Part shown: positions 50,365 through 57,405 of the stretch, one piece after another
Numbering within the stretch: the first letter of the stretch is position 1
Layout of the letters: each line of letters starts with the position of its first letter
Source of the DNA: Fen-1364 sp049515135
GTDB taxonomy: Bacteria > Spirochaetota > Spirochaetia > SZUA-6 > Fen-1364
Direction of reading: 5' to 3'
Assembly (NCBI GenBank): GCA_049515135.1
Contig: JBEKUJ010000012.1
Coordinates: forward strand, 60,897 to 124,896
Length of the DNA: 64,000 nt
Notes under the pieces: generated by a model
The model's database searches: none
What the model was told of the DNA's origin: nothing
What the model saw: the letters and a program-made list of their open reading frames with translations, nothing else
Program-made: the position numbers and the translations under genes

Positions 50365-51465
50365 TCACGTGCTGCCTGGAGATTGCGAGGTCAGCATCTT
50401 TTGCATGCCGATCCCGCCTTTAGCCCTCCGTATTCCACTTCGCGCAGCCTTGAACCCTCTACGGCTCAGAACCGCGCATGGCTGAATTCCCAGCAAACTC
50501 CCGTCCCCTTTGCCTTCTCGTGCCACCGGATATTTGAAAAAAGATGAATACAGAGCGGATCTCCTGATATGCTTGAAAACCGAATAGGGGAGGGCGGCCA
50601 GCTTTTTGATCGTGCCGCCTCCAGCCAGCGCCTTTCGAATTGACGTTGATGACGCTTCAAATGGCATGCCTCGGATGAACTTGATATTCAGAAAAGTATC
50701 GATGCCGTTCAGCACACGCTTTCCCCTGCCCACGAATATCACCGAGATGGAGCTCATCCGCTCGTCATATCCGAAAATTTTCCTCTTTACGCCGTTTTCC
50801 AGTTTCTGGATCGTATCCGGTTTTCCAGTCGCGGGGTTATGACGGTAGTAATGATCCGATCCAGCAATGTAGAAAGCATCGACTTTCTGTCGCGGATTCA
50901 ACTGGAGAATTCTAAAGATATTGGTCTCGCCATCCAGCGCGTTGTCCAGAGCAATGGGCGAATAGGCGAAAAGCGGGACAAAGAGCCGAAGGACGTCCTG
51001 CGCCATCCGATGACGTTCGTCGGCGCGGAGAAGGGCTGGCTTTCTGGGGTCACTGCCGGTAATGACGTAAATGACCTTGTCCAGTTTGCAGATCGCCATT
51101 GCCTTCAATCCGCTGAGCAGGTGCATCCAATGAAATGGATCTGCAGCGGTGGGAAAGACGCCAATCCGCAAAGGCCTGTCACACGGGGACAGAGGCAACG
51201 CTCCTTGGGACACCTGGAGGTTGCACCGAGGAAGGATCTGACCTTCCGCAATCAATCCCTGTATCGTCGTCAACTGAGAGTTCATCTCCCTGCCGATCGT
51301 TTCGATCGTGCCAGTGCCGTCACATCCAGACAGGAGCTCTTTCATGCTGTCCAGCTCAAGAGACAGCCGGTGAGCGATGGTGAAAGCAATTTGCTCAGCC
51401 AGACTGTCCCGTGCTGCCCAATCGACGAGGTTCGATGAGGTCTCTGCTCTTTCAACCTGCTGCAT
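50365..51465 (-). CDS. NadD/cytidylyltransferase-like nucleotidyltransferase
   Basis: 366 residues. After about 98 N-terminal residues of helical type comes RIGVFPTAADPFHWMHLL: the nucleotidyltransferase first motif with HxxH at 112-115, but Met replaces the Gly of HxGH. Later FYIAGSDHYYRH (as in NadD) and ASSTSIRKAL, the ISSTxIR ATP-binding motif. An adenylyl- or cytidylyl-transfer to a nucleotide or small molecule is likely. The long N-terminus and basic C-terminus (KAARSGIRRAKGG) are unlike housekeeping NadD. Probably an accessory NAD- or tRNA-like modifier; inference. Confidence 0.72.
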   Translation of the reverse strand: MQQVERAETSSNLVDWAARDSLAEQIAFTIAHRLSLELDSMKELLSGCDGTGTIETIGREMNSQLTTIQGLIAEGQILPRCNLQVSQGALPLSPCDRPLRIGVFPTAADPFHWMHLLSGLKAMAICKLDKVIYVITGSDPRKPALLRADERHRMAQDVLRLFVPLFAYSPIALDNALDGETNIFRILQLNPRQKVDAFYIAGSDHYYRHNPATGKPDTIQKLENGVKRKIFGYDERMSSISVIFVGRGKRVLNGIDTFLNIKFIRGMPFEASSTSIRKALAGGGTIKKLAALPYSVFKHIRRSALYSSFFKYPVAREGKGDGSLLGIQPCAVLSRRGFKAARSGIRRAKGGIGMQKMLTSQSPGST

Positions 51466-51521
51466 GCTTCTCAGTGCTCCCTCTCACAGGCTTCATCTTC
51501 TCCACCACGCGCAGGGTCCCT

Positions 51522-51809
51522 TTAGAGTTGAAGCTCCGCCAGGCTCTGGGCGACTTCGTCTTCGTACTTCTTGAGAACTGCAGGGTTGTCAACGCTCCCG
51601 TCGATATCTGATCCTGCAAACCCGATCAATCTCCAACTGTTTCCCTTGTAGATACGGAGCGGCACCGTCGTGTCGCCAGGTCCGCCCGGCTCAGGCAGGA
51701 CTTCCGGCCACCAGAGAAACGCATCCACTAAGCCGTCCTGCTTCAGGCTTCGGACTATCTCCGTGACGAATTGCTCCGCTCTTTGTTTTCCCGCTTCATG
51801 CGTGTCCAT
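51522..51809 (-). CDS. Unrecognised small protein next to integrase
   Basis: 95 residues: AEQFVTEIVRSLKQDGLVDAFLWWPEVLPEPGGPGDTTVPLRIYKGNSWRLIGF. The start is one of 51809, 51827 or 51863; GAAGG 7 nt before 51809 makes that the best. It overlaps the integrase stop by 14 nt. No family recognised. Confidence 0.55.
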   Translation of the reverse strand: MDTHEAGKQRAEQFVTEIVRSLKQDGLVDAFLWWPEVLPEPGGPGDTTVPLRIYKGNSWRLIGFAGSDIDGSVDNPAVLKKYEDEVAQSLAELQL

Positions 51810-52734
51810 TTTCGGACCTTCTTTCATGACCCCTTGCTTCGGAAAGCTGGCCACTGTCAGCATCGGTCTTTTCCAGGTCGAGAAATGCCTCTTCAGGTTT
51901 CAAGGCCGCCTCGGGATACATGCGCGCTGTCAGGCCGGGGTTGGAATGTCCCAGCAGCGCGGCCACCGCATTAATGCTTCTTCCTCTCTTGATCTGGATG
52001 GCGGCCCACGTATGCCTCAGGTTCTGCGCCGATACCTCTTTCCCCAGAGTCCGCAGGGCCTCATGCTTGATCCTGTTCGTTACTGACACGCGGCTATAGG
52101 GCCTGTCGCGGTGCTCGAAGAGCCAGGTCTTGCCGTGGAAATGCCTCCCGAGACGTTCCACGAAGTCTTTCTTCACGTGGATGGTTCTTTCTCTCCCCCC
52201 TTTGCCCGTGATCCGCAGCGCAACCAGCCCATCCTTCGCCGTCTCCATGTCTGTGAGCTTGAGACCCAGCATCTCTGACAGGCGAACGCCCGTGTGCACC
52301 AGGAAGGTCACCATCAGCCTTATCGTCCTGTCTTTGGTCTCATCGACCAGCTTCCGAGCCTCCTCGATATCCAGCATCTTGTCAGGAGGCACGGCGAGGG
52401 TGTCGATCTTCTTGAGCTTCACCGACTTCAAGATTTCCTCGAGCTGGTACTTCCTGCGCAGGTCCGAGGCAAACGCGCCGTGCTTGAAGGCATAACGGAC
52501 CCGACTCCTTGCTGCGGCGAGCCTTCTGTTGATGGTCGCAGGGGAGTAGCTCTTTCCATCGTGATCCTCCTCCAGCCAGGCCGCATACTTCTTGAACCCG
52601 TTCACGATGAGAAGCTTCCTCTCCCTCATGAAGCCGATGAATTGCTTGACGTCAACACGGTAGACGTCCCGGATGCCCTCCAGTTCCTCGAATAGCGTAT
52701 TCTGAGCGGCCTTCGGTACATGCCCTTTTTCCAT
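51796..52734 (-). CDS. Tyrosine recombinase / integrase
   Basis: 312 residues: N-terminal SAM-like core-binding domain (about 25-110), catalytic domain from about 115. Catalytic residues: Arg151 (TGVRLSE), Lys178 (GKGGRE), Arg240 (NLRHTW), His263 (LLGHSN), Tyr273 (ARMYPE). The first His of HxLR is Gln237. AAGGAG lies about 8 nt upstream of the ATG. Cuts and joins DNA for integration or resolution; as the rightmost gene of the block it probably moved it. Confidence 0.92.
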   Translation of the reverse strand: MEKGHVPKAAQNTLFEELEGIRDVYRVDVKQFIGFMRERKLLIVNGFKKYAAWLEEDHDGKSYSPATINRRLAAARSRVRYAFKHGAFASDLRRKYQLEEILKSVKLKKIDTLAVPPDKMLDIEEARKLVDETKDRTIRLMVTFLVHTGVRLSEMLGLKLTDMETAKDGLVALRITGKGGRERTIHVKKDFVERLGRHFHGKTWLFEHRDRPYSRVSVTNRIKHEALRTLGKEVSAQNLRHTWAAIQIKRGRSINAVAALLGHSNPGLTARMYPEAALKPEEAFLDLEKTDADSGQLSEARGHERRSENGHA

Positions 52735-52765
52735 TCCCAGACTCCTTCATTTCTCTAATGGAACA

Positions 52766-52785
52766 ACATTAATATTTAGTAATGT
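52766..52785 (-). promoter_or_regulatory. AT-rich inverted repeat before the integrase
   Basis: ACATTA (52766-52771) and TAATGT (52780-52785) with an 8-nt AT spacer, 32 nt upstream of the integrase start. Could be a repressor operator or recombinase arm site; no regulator gene is present in the block. Confidence 0.35.
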
Positions 52786-52957
52786 AACAAATAAAATCTC
52801 TGAAGTCAAGTCCCCATCACTCCGCGGTTGGAAGCCCGCTTTGAACGCTCTTGGGCCGTCCTGCCTACAGATGCTGCCGTCAGACGCCTGCGCAACTGAT
52901 GCGTGCTCGCTGAGGGCCGATGGAAGGGACAGGGAAACCGGCGCGACTTGCCAGAAC

Positions 52958-53449
52958 CTAGCGGTCGAGCACTTCCCCGACAGAACGGGGGATTTTGTCT
53001 CCCATCGGCTCATCCTTCGAGTCGAAGCGGTTGACGATGTTCCCCGCACGGTCGATAAGGAACTTGTTGAAGTTCCACGTGATTTTTCCCGCAAACGCGG
53101 GGTTCGTTTTCTTATCCGTGAGGAAAGCGTAGAGGGGGTGGATGTCCTTCCCCTTCACGGAGATTTTGGAGAACATCGGGAAGGTGACGCCATATGTAAG
53201 GCTGCAGAAGCTCTTGATCTCTGCATCAGTGCCTGGCTCCTGGCGCCCGAAGTTGTTCGCCGGAAACCCGAGGATTTCGAAGCCTCGCTCCCGGTAACGC
53301 TTGTAAAGAGACTCCAGCCCCTGGTATTGGGGAGTGAAGCCGCACTTGCTGGCGACGTTCACGATCAGGAGGACTTTCCCTACGAACTCCGAGAGGGACT
53401 TCTCCGTACCGTTGATGTCCTTCGCGGTGAAAGCATACAAGTTCTTCAT
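52958..53449 (-). CDS. Glutathione peroxidase family (Cys type)
   Basis: 163 residues: NVASKCGFTPQYQGLE with catalytic Cys, GFPANNFGRQEPG (Gln) and WNFNKFLIDRAGNIVNRF (Trp, Asn), the full tetrad. Such bacterial enzymes usually take electrons from thioredoxin and reduce lipid or hydrogen peroxides. The start at 53449 (MKNLYAF) was chosen as the family N-terminus; a GTG at 53470 is possible. It follows the ech operon on the same strand, 183 nt away. Confidence 0.93.
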   Translation of the reverse strand: MKNLYAFTAKDINGTEKSLSEFVGKVLLIVNVASKCGFTPQYQGLESLYKRYRERGFEILGFPANNFGRQEPGTDAEIKSFCSLTYGVTFPMFSKISVKGKDIHPLYAFLTDKKTNPAFAGKITWNFNKFLIDRAGNIVNRFDSKDEPMGDKIPRSVGEVLDR

Positions 53450-53632
53450 CACTAGATGATATTCATCCACGATTTGGAAGGGAAGGACTGCAAACCATTT
53501 CTGACTTTGCGCGTTGACGCCTGAGATATGACGGGTTCCACGCAGAGATCAAGGCAGCGACAGTGGAGAGCTTTGTTCGCAACAATCTCAGACTGATGGG
53601 TCTCGTGCGTAGCAGGGTCGCCGTAGAGGGCG

Positions 53633-54025
53633 CTAGGGAGCGGCGGAAGGTGCTGTCGGAGGCTCGGGTTTAGGCGGCCGGGGAGCCTGCGTGAAGACGT
53701 CCTTGTCCTTGGTGACCGTGGGCAGCGTGTAGCGGACGTCCATGTCCAGGCACTTCTTCGGGCAAACCTCGACGCAGGCATTGCAGGTGCAGCAGCGCAG
53801 CCGGTCGATTTCCCACGCCTTGCCCGCCCTGGAGACGATGATGGCGTCCGTAGGGCAACGCTTGGCGCAGGCGCCGCAGAAGATGCAGGCGTCGATATCG
53901 ATCTCGATGCGGCCCCGGCTCTTCGACGCATGGTGCGGCTCCTTCACCTTGGTCGGGTAGCGCCGGGTGGAGGGCGGGGAAAAGAGGTTTCGGATCGTCG
54001 TGCGCGTCATTCCCAGGACCGACAT
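53633..54025 (-). CDS. echF: Ech-type hydrogenase, 2x[4Fe-4S] ferredoxin subunit
   Basis: 130 residues, NuoI-like. Eight Cys in two sets: CIFCGACAKRCPTDAI and CCTCNACVEVCPKKC, for two [4Fe-4S] clusters that accept electrons from ferredoxin. A C-terminal Pro-rich tail (RPPKPEPPTAPSAAP) is unusual. The ATG at 54025 is 2 nt after the echE stop. Last gene of the six-gene set, which has the order A-B-C-D-E-F of Methanosarcina Ech. Confidence 0.92.
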   Translation of the reverse strand: MSVLGMTRTTIRNLFSPPSTRRYPTKVKEPHHASKSRGRIEIDIDACIFCGACAKRCPTDAIIVSRAGKAWEIDRLRCCTCNACVEVCPKKCLDMDVRYTLPTVTKDKDVFTQAPRPPKPEPPTAPSAAP

Positions 54026-54027
54026 TC

Positions 54028-55107
54028 CTACCTCTCCGTGCAGCTGATGCAGGGATCGATGGTGAGGACGAGCACCGGCACGTCGGCCAGCTCGCAGCCC
54101 TGGAGGATCTTCACCAGGGCGGGCACGTTGGCGAACGTCGGCGTGCGCACGCGGTAGCGCCGAAGGTACCTCGTGCCGTCCCCCTTCACGTAGTGGATCA
54201 CCTCGCCGCGGGGCTGCTCGCACCGGGAGTGGTACTCTCCCTCGGGGTAGCCTGAGACTTTCACTGACACTTCTCCCGGTGGAATCTTCGAGGCGGCCTG
54301 CTCGATGATTCCCACCGACTGGAACAGCTCCCCAATGCGGACCGCGCACCGCGCGTAGGAGTCGCCGGAGGTTTCCACGACGGGGGAGAAATCCACGAAC
54401 CCGTAAGCGGCATAGCCAAGGGTCCGGGTATCCCGCGAGATTCCGCTGGCGCGCATCACCGGGCCCACGCAGCTCAGGTCCGCTGCCTGCTCGCGCGTGA
54501 GCACGCCCACCCCGACCATGCGGTGCTTCACCGAGTCGTCCTGGAGGAAGACGTCGGCCAGCCGCCGCATGTCCCGGGCGAGGTCCTTCACGCGCCCCAC
54601 AATCCCGGCCAGCGTATCGTTGGCCACGTCACGGCGGACGCCGCCCACCCGGCATACCCCGAGAATGATGCGGCCTCCGGTCATCTCCTCCAGCATGTCC
54701 ACGATCTTCTCTCGCAGCCGGAAGCTCTGCATGAACAGGCTCTCGAAGCCCATGACGTCCGCCATGAACCCCAGCCACAGCAGGTGGCTGGCCAAGCGCG
54801 CCAGCTCCGACCAGATGGTGCGGAGGAACACCGCCCGGGGCGGAACGTCCACCGCCATCACCGCCTCCACCGCCTGGCAGTAGGCCATGCTGTGGATGAA
54901 CGCGCAGATTCCGCAGATGCGGTCCGCCACGTAGACAAGCTCGTTGAAGTCCATCTTTTCCACGAGCTTCTCGAAGCCGCGGTGCACGAACCCGATCTTC
55001 GGGATGGCCTCCACCACCCGCTCGTCCTCCAGGACGAGGTCGAGGTGGATGGGCTCGGGGAGGGCCGGATGCTGGGGCCCGAAAGGGATGACCGTCCTAG
55101 TCCCCAT
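54028..55107 (-). CDS. echE: Ech-type [NiFe] hydrogenase, large catalytic subunit
   Basis: 359 residues, NuoD-like. Both nickel-binding motifs are intact: RICGIC (Cys65, Cys68) and DPCISC (Cys353, Cys356), so this is a hydrogenase and not complex I. The chain ends CTER directly after the last Cys, with no C-terminal extension for a maturation protease, as reported for some CooH-type subunits. Produces H2 from ferredoxin or the reverse. GAGGAG lies 8 nt before the ATG. Confidence 0.96.
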   Translation of the reverse strand: MGTRTVIPFGPQHPALPEPIHLDLVLEDERVVEAIPKIGFVHRGFEKLVEKMDFNELVYVADRICGICAFIHSMAYCQAVEAVMAVDVPPRAVFLRTIWSELARLASHLLWLGFMADVMGFESLFMQSFRLREKIVDMLEEMTGGRIILGVCRVGGVRRDVANDTLAGIVGRVKDLARDMRRLADVFLQDDSVKHRMVGVGVLTREQAADLSCVGPVMRASGISRDTRTLGYAAYGFVDFSPVVETSGDSYARCAVRIGELFQSVGIIEQAASKIPPGEVSVKVSGYPEGEYHSRCEQPRGEVIHYVKGDGTRYLRRYRVRTPTFANVPALVKILQGCELADVPVLVLTIDPCISCTER

Positions 55108-55112
55108 CGGTG

Positions 55113-55622
55113 CTACTCCTCATGGTCCAGATCCTTCGTCACGAAGGGCGTGGGCACCATGGTGGTGTACAGGTGGCCCTGGAAATCCAGCGCCATGCCC
55201 TTCACGGTGATGCCGAACAGGTCGTGCATCTCGTTCTCGTAGAGGAACGCGCTCCAGTAGAACGGGGAAATGCTGGGCAATTCGGGGTTGAGCATGGGAA
55301 GCCGCACTCGCACGGTGAGCAGACCGTGACGGTCCGCCGCGTCCGGCAACTCCAGGGACTGGCCGTCCCGGTCGAAGCAGTAGCTCACTTCCTGGTCGGC
55401 CACCAGCCGGGTGCAGGCGATATGGACAAGCCTCCACCCCTCCACGCGCAAGCGCTGGGCGCGCTCCAACAGGGCAGCCACCGGGATCTCCTCCAGCTCC
55501 TGGCGCTCGCGCGGGTTGAGCGGCGGACCGCTCGGAGCCTCGTGCAGCACGTCCGGAGACGAGGTGCCCGGATCGGGGGGCAGGTCACCCGGCGCCGGGC
55601 CGGCCTTGATGTCATCGCCCAT
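55113..55622 (-). CDS. echD: Ech-type hydrogenase, NuoC-like subunit
   Basis: 169 residues: an unusually long Pro/Gly-rich N-terminus (about 1-35), then the NuoC/30 kDa-like fold with FYWSAFLYENEMHDLFGITVKG. The ATG at 55622 overlaps the echC stop by one base (TGATG). Soluble part of the hydrogenase module, structural. Confidence 0.88.
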   Translation of the reverse strand: MGDDIKAGPAPGDLPPDPGTSSPDVLHEAPSGPPLNPRERQELEEIPVAALLERAQRLRVEGWRLVHIACTRLVADQEVSYCFDRDGQSLELPDAADRHGLLTVRVRLPMLNPELPSISPFYWSAFLYENEMHDLFGITVKGMALDFQGHLYTTMVPTPFVTKDLDHEE

Positions 55623-56524
55623 CACCTGACCTCCCTCGCGAAGTACACGCGGTCTCTATGCTCGGAGACCTTCTCCTGCCGCACCTGTACGTAGCCCAGC
55701 TTCTGGTAGGGCTCCATGGTATGGAGGCTCTTTTGCCCCATGAACGTCTCGAACCTCCTGGCCTCCGGGAGGTAGCCTTCCATGGCCTGGACGAGCTTTG
55801 CGCCGATTCCCTGCCGCCAGAAGTAGGGATGGACGATCAGCCGGGTGACGTGCCCGGTATCCCCCACCATGTAGCCGCGTATCGAGCCGATGATCTTGCC
55901 TCCCACCACCGCCTTGATGAAGATGCGGTTCTCGAAATCGGCCTTCATTTCCTCCAGGGTCTGCTTCAGCGGCGCGAGGCTCCAGTCGTCGTACAGCTCC
56001 GCCTCGTTCTGGTAGACGATCTTCTGAAGGGCGAGGATCTCGGGGGCGTCCAGCGGGACGGCGCGCCCGATGGTCATGTCCTTCATCCTGCCGTGCGTGG
56101 ATTTCATGTACGCGTGCTTCTTCTCCAGCAGGCCTACGGCCTGCAGGATTCCGTCGATGATGGACTCGGGTCGGGCCGCGCACCCCGGCACGTAGACATC
56201 CACCGGCAGCACCGTGTCCACTCCGCCCATCACGTTGTAGCACTCGCGGAACACGCACCCCGAGGTGGCGCAGATGCCGACGGCCACCACCACGCGCGGC
56301 TCGGGCATCTGTTCGTACAGGGTGCGCAGCACCTTCACGTTCTGCTCGTTCACCGAGCCGGTGACCAGGAAGATGTCGGCGTGCTTGGGGTTTCCCGTGT
56401 TTATGATCCCGAACCGCTCCACGTCGTACATCGGGGTAAGGCTCGCCAGCACCTCGATGTCGCAGCCGTTGCAGCTCGAGGCGTCGTAGTGCAGGATCCA
56501 TGGCGACCGCGAAAATGCTCCCAT
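55622..56524 (-). CDS. echC: Ech-type hydrogenase small subunit fused to a GNAT acetyltransferase
   Basis: 300 residues in one frame. Residues 1-145 are a complete NuoB-like small subunit: Cys18 and Cys21 (SCNGC), Cys85 (GICATSG) and Cys115 (VPGCAARPE), ligands of the proximal [4Fe-4S] cluster. Residues about 150-300 are a full GNAT domain: MTIGRAVPLDAPEIL, then the acetyl-CoA motif HPYFWRQGIGAKLVQAM and a C-terminal LGYVQ segment. The usual EchC is about 150 residues. No stop or frameshift separates the parts. The GNAT may modify a hydrogenase subunit, or the fusion may be accidental. AGGGGAAGGAG precedes the ATG. Confidence 0.88.
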   Translation of the reverse strand: MGAFSRSPWILHYDASSCNGCDIEVLASLTPMYDVERFGIINTGNPKHADIFLVTGSVNEQNVKVLRTLYEQMPEPRVVVAVGICATSGCVFRECYNVMGGVDTVLPVDVYVPGCAARPESIIDGILQAVGLLEKKHAYMKSTHGRMKDMTIGRAVPLDAPEILALQKIVYQNEAELYDDWSLAPLKQTLEEMKADFENRIFIKAVVGGKIIGSIRGYMVGDTGHVTRLIVHPYFWRQGIGAKLVQAMEGYLPEARRFETFMGQKSLHTMEPYQKLGYVQVRQEKVSEHRDRVYFAREVR

Positions 56525-56534
56525 TCTCCTTCCC

Positions 56535-57395
56535 CTACCTGATGAAGTACACGACCAGGATGTTGCCGACGCCGAGGGCCGCGGCGGTGATCCACGCGCT
56601 GGCCAGCGCGAGCTGCCACTTCACCCGGGCGAAGACGTTGTCCAGCAGGATGACCAGGAAGAACACGCCTGCCGCCGCCGCGGCGGCCACCGCGGGAAGG
56701 GCGGCAAAGAACAGCGCCACCATGCCCAGGGCCACGGTGGTCTCGTACCAATGCGCCACCTCGATGAGCGCGAGGGTCTTGCCCGAGAACTCCGTGGTGA
56801 TCCCACGCACGATCTCCTGGTGGGCGTGGTGGGAGGCGGAGATGTCGAAGGGGCTCTTGCGCATTTTGAACATCACGGCGATGACCATGCCGATGAACAG
56901 CCCCGGGAGGCTGAGGGCAAGCACGTCGGGGGAGGAGGCGATGTCCCTCACGATGAAGCTGCGCGTCTCCAGGTACATGCCCACGGCCGCGAAGAGCAGC
57001 AGGGGCTCGTAGGCCATCATGAGGATGAGCTCGCGCTCGGCGCCGATGAAGCTGTAGGGGGAGCTGGCCTTGTACGCGCCAAGGACCAGGAAGATGCCCG
57101 CCAGGGTGAGGGCGAACACGGTGAGCAGCAGGTCCCCGCCGGTGAAGAACAGCACCGTGGTGAAGACCATGAACACGAAGAAGAAGTACACGTAGAAGTT
57201 CTGGGAGCGGCGGACGACGATCGTTTCCTTGCGGAGGAGCTTGGCCACGTCGTAGAAGGGTTGCAGGATGGGCGGACCCCAGCGCGACTGCAGGCGCGCG
57301 GACAGCTTGCGGTCGATGCCGGCGAGCAGGCCGCCGACCAGCGGGGCAGCCACGACCACGGCAACGGCAAGGATCACCGTCTGCCACGCGGTCAC
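56535..57395 (-). CDS. echB: Ech-type hydrogenase, NuoH-like membrane subunit
   Basis: 286 residues, eight TM helices. RLQSRWGPPILQPFYDVAKLLRKE matches the NuoH/HycD loop, ERELILMMAYEPLL the conserved acidic segment. Anchors the hydrogenase and helps couple electron flow to ion pumping. The start is GTG 57395, GAGG upstream. 10 nt from echA, 10 nt to echC. Confidence 0.94.
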   Translation of the reverse strand: MTAWQTVILAVAVVVAAPLVGGLLAGIDRKLSARLQSRWGPPILQPFYDVAKLLRKETIVVRRSQNFYVYFFFVFMVFTTVLFFTGGDLLLTVFALTLAGIFLVLGAYKASSPYSFIGAERELILMMAYEPLLLFAAVGMYLETRSFIVRDIASSPDVLALSLPGLFIGMVIAVMFKMRKSPFDISASHHAHQEIVRGITTEFSGKTLALIEVAHWYETTVALGMVALFFAALPAVAAAAAAGVFFLVILLDNVFARVKWQLALASAWITAAALGVGNILVVYFIR

Positions 57396-57405
57396 TGCGG
57401 CACCC

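Larger units (their letters stand above)
49025..52734 (-). mobile_element. Small integrase-bearing accessory block
   Basis: Seven genes or fragments all on the minus strand: tyrosine recombinase at the right end, an unrecognised small protein, a NadD-like transferase, a GIY-YIG protein, a second recombinase fragment and two unrecognised proteins. No direct repeats (att) were found by eye between 48945-49024 and 52735-52957, and no tRNA is adjacent, so borders are guesses. Confidence 0.5.

Noticed and set aside
48945..52957. Direct repeats marking att sites of the integrase block
   Set aside because: No shared stretch longer than about 8 nt was seen between the two edges by eye.
52958..53449. 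Selenocysteine version of glutathione peroxidase
   Set aside because: The catalytic codon is an ordinary Cys codon, so no recoding is needed.
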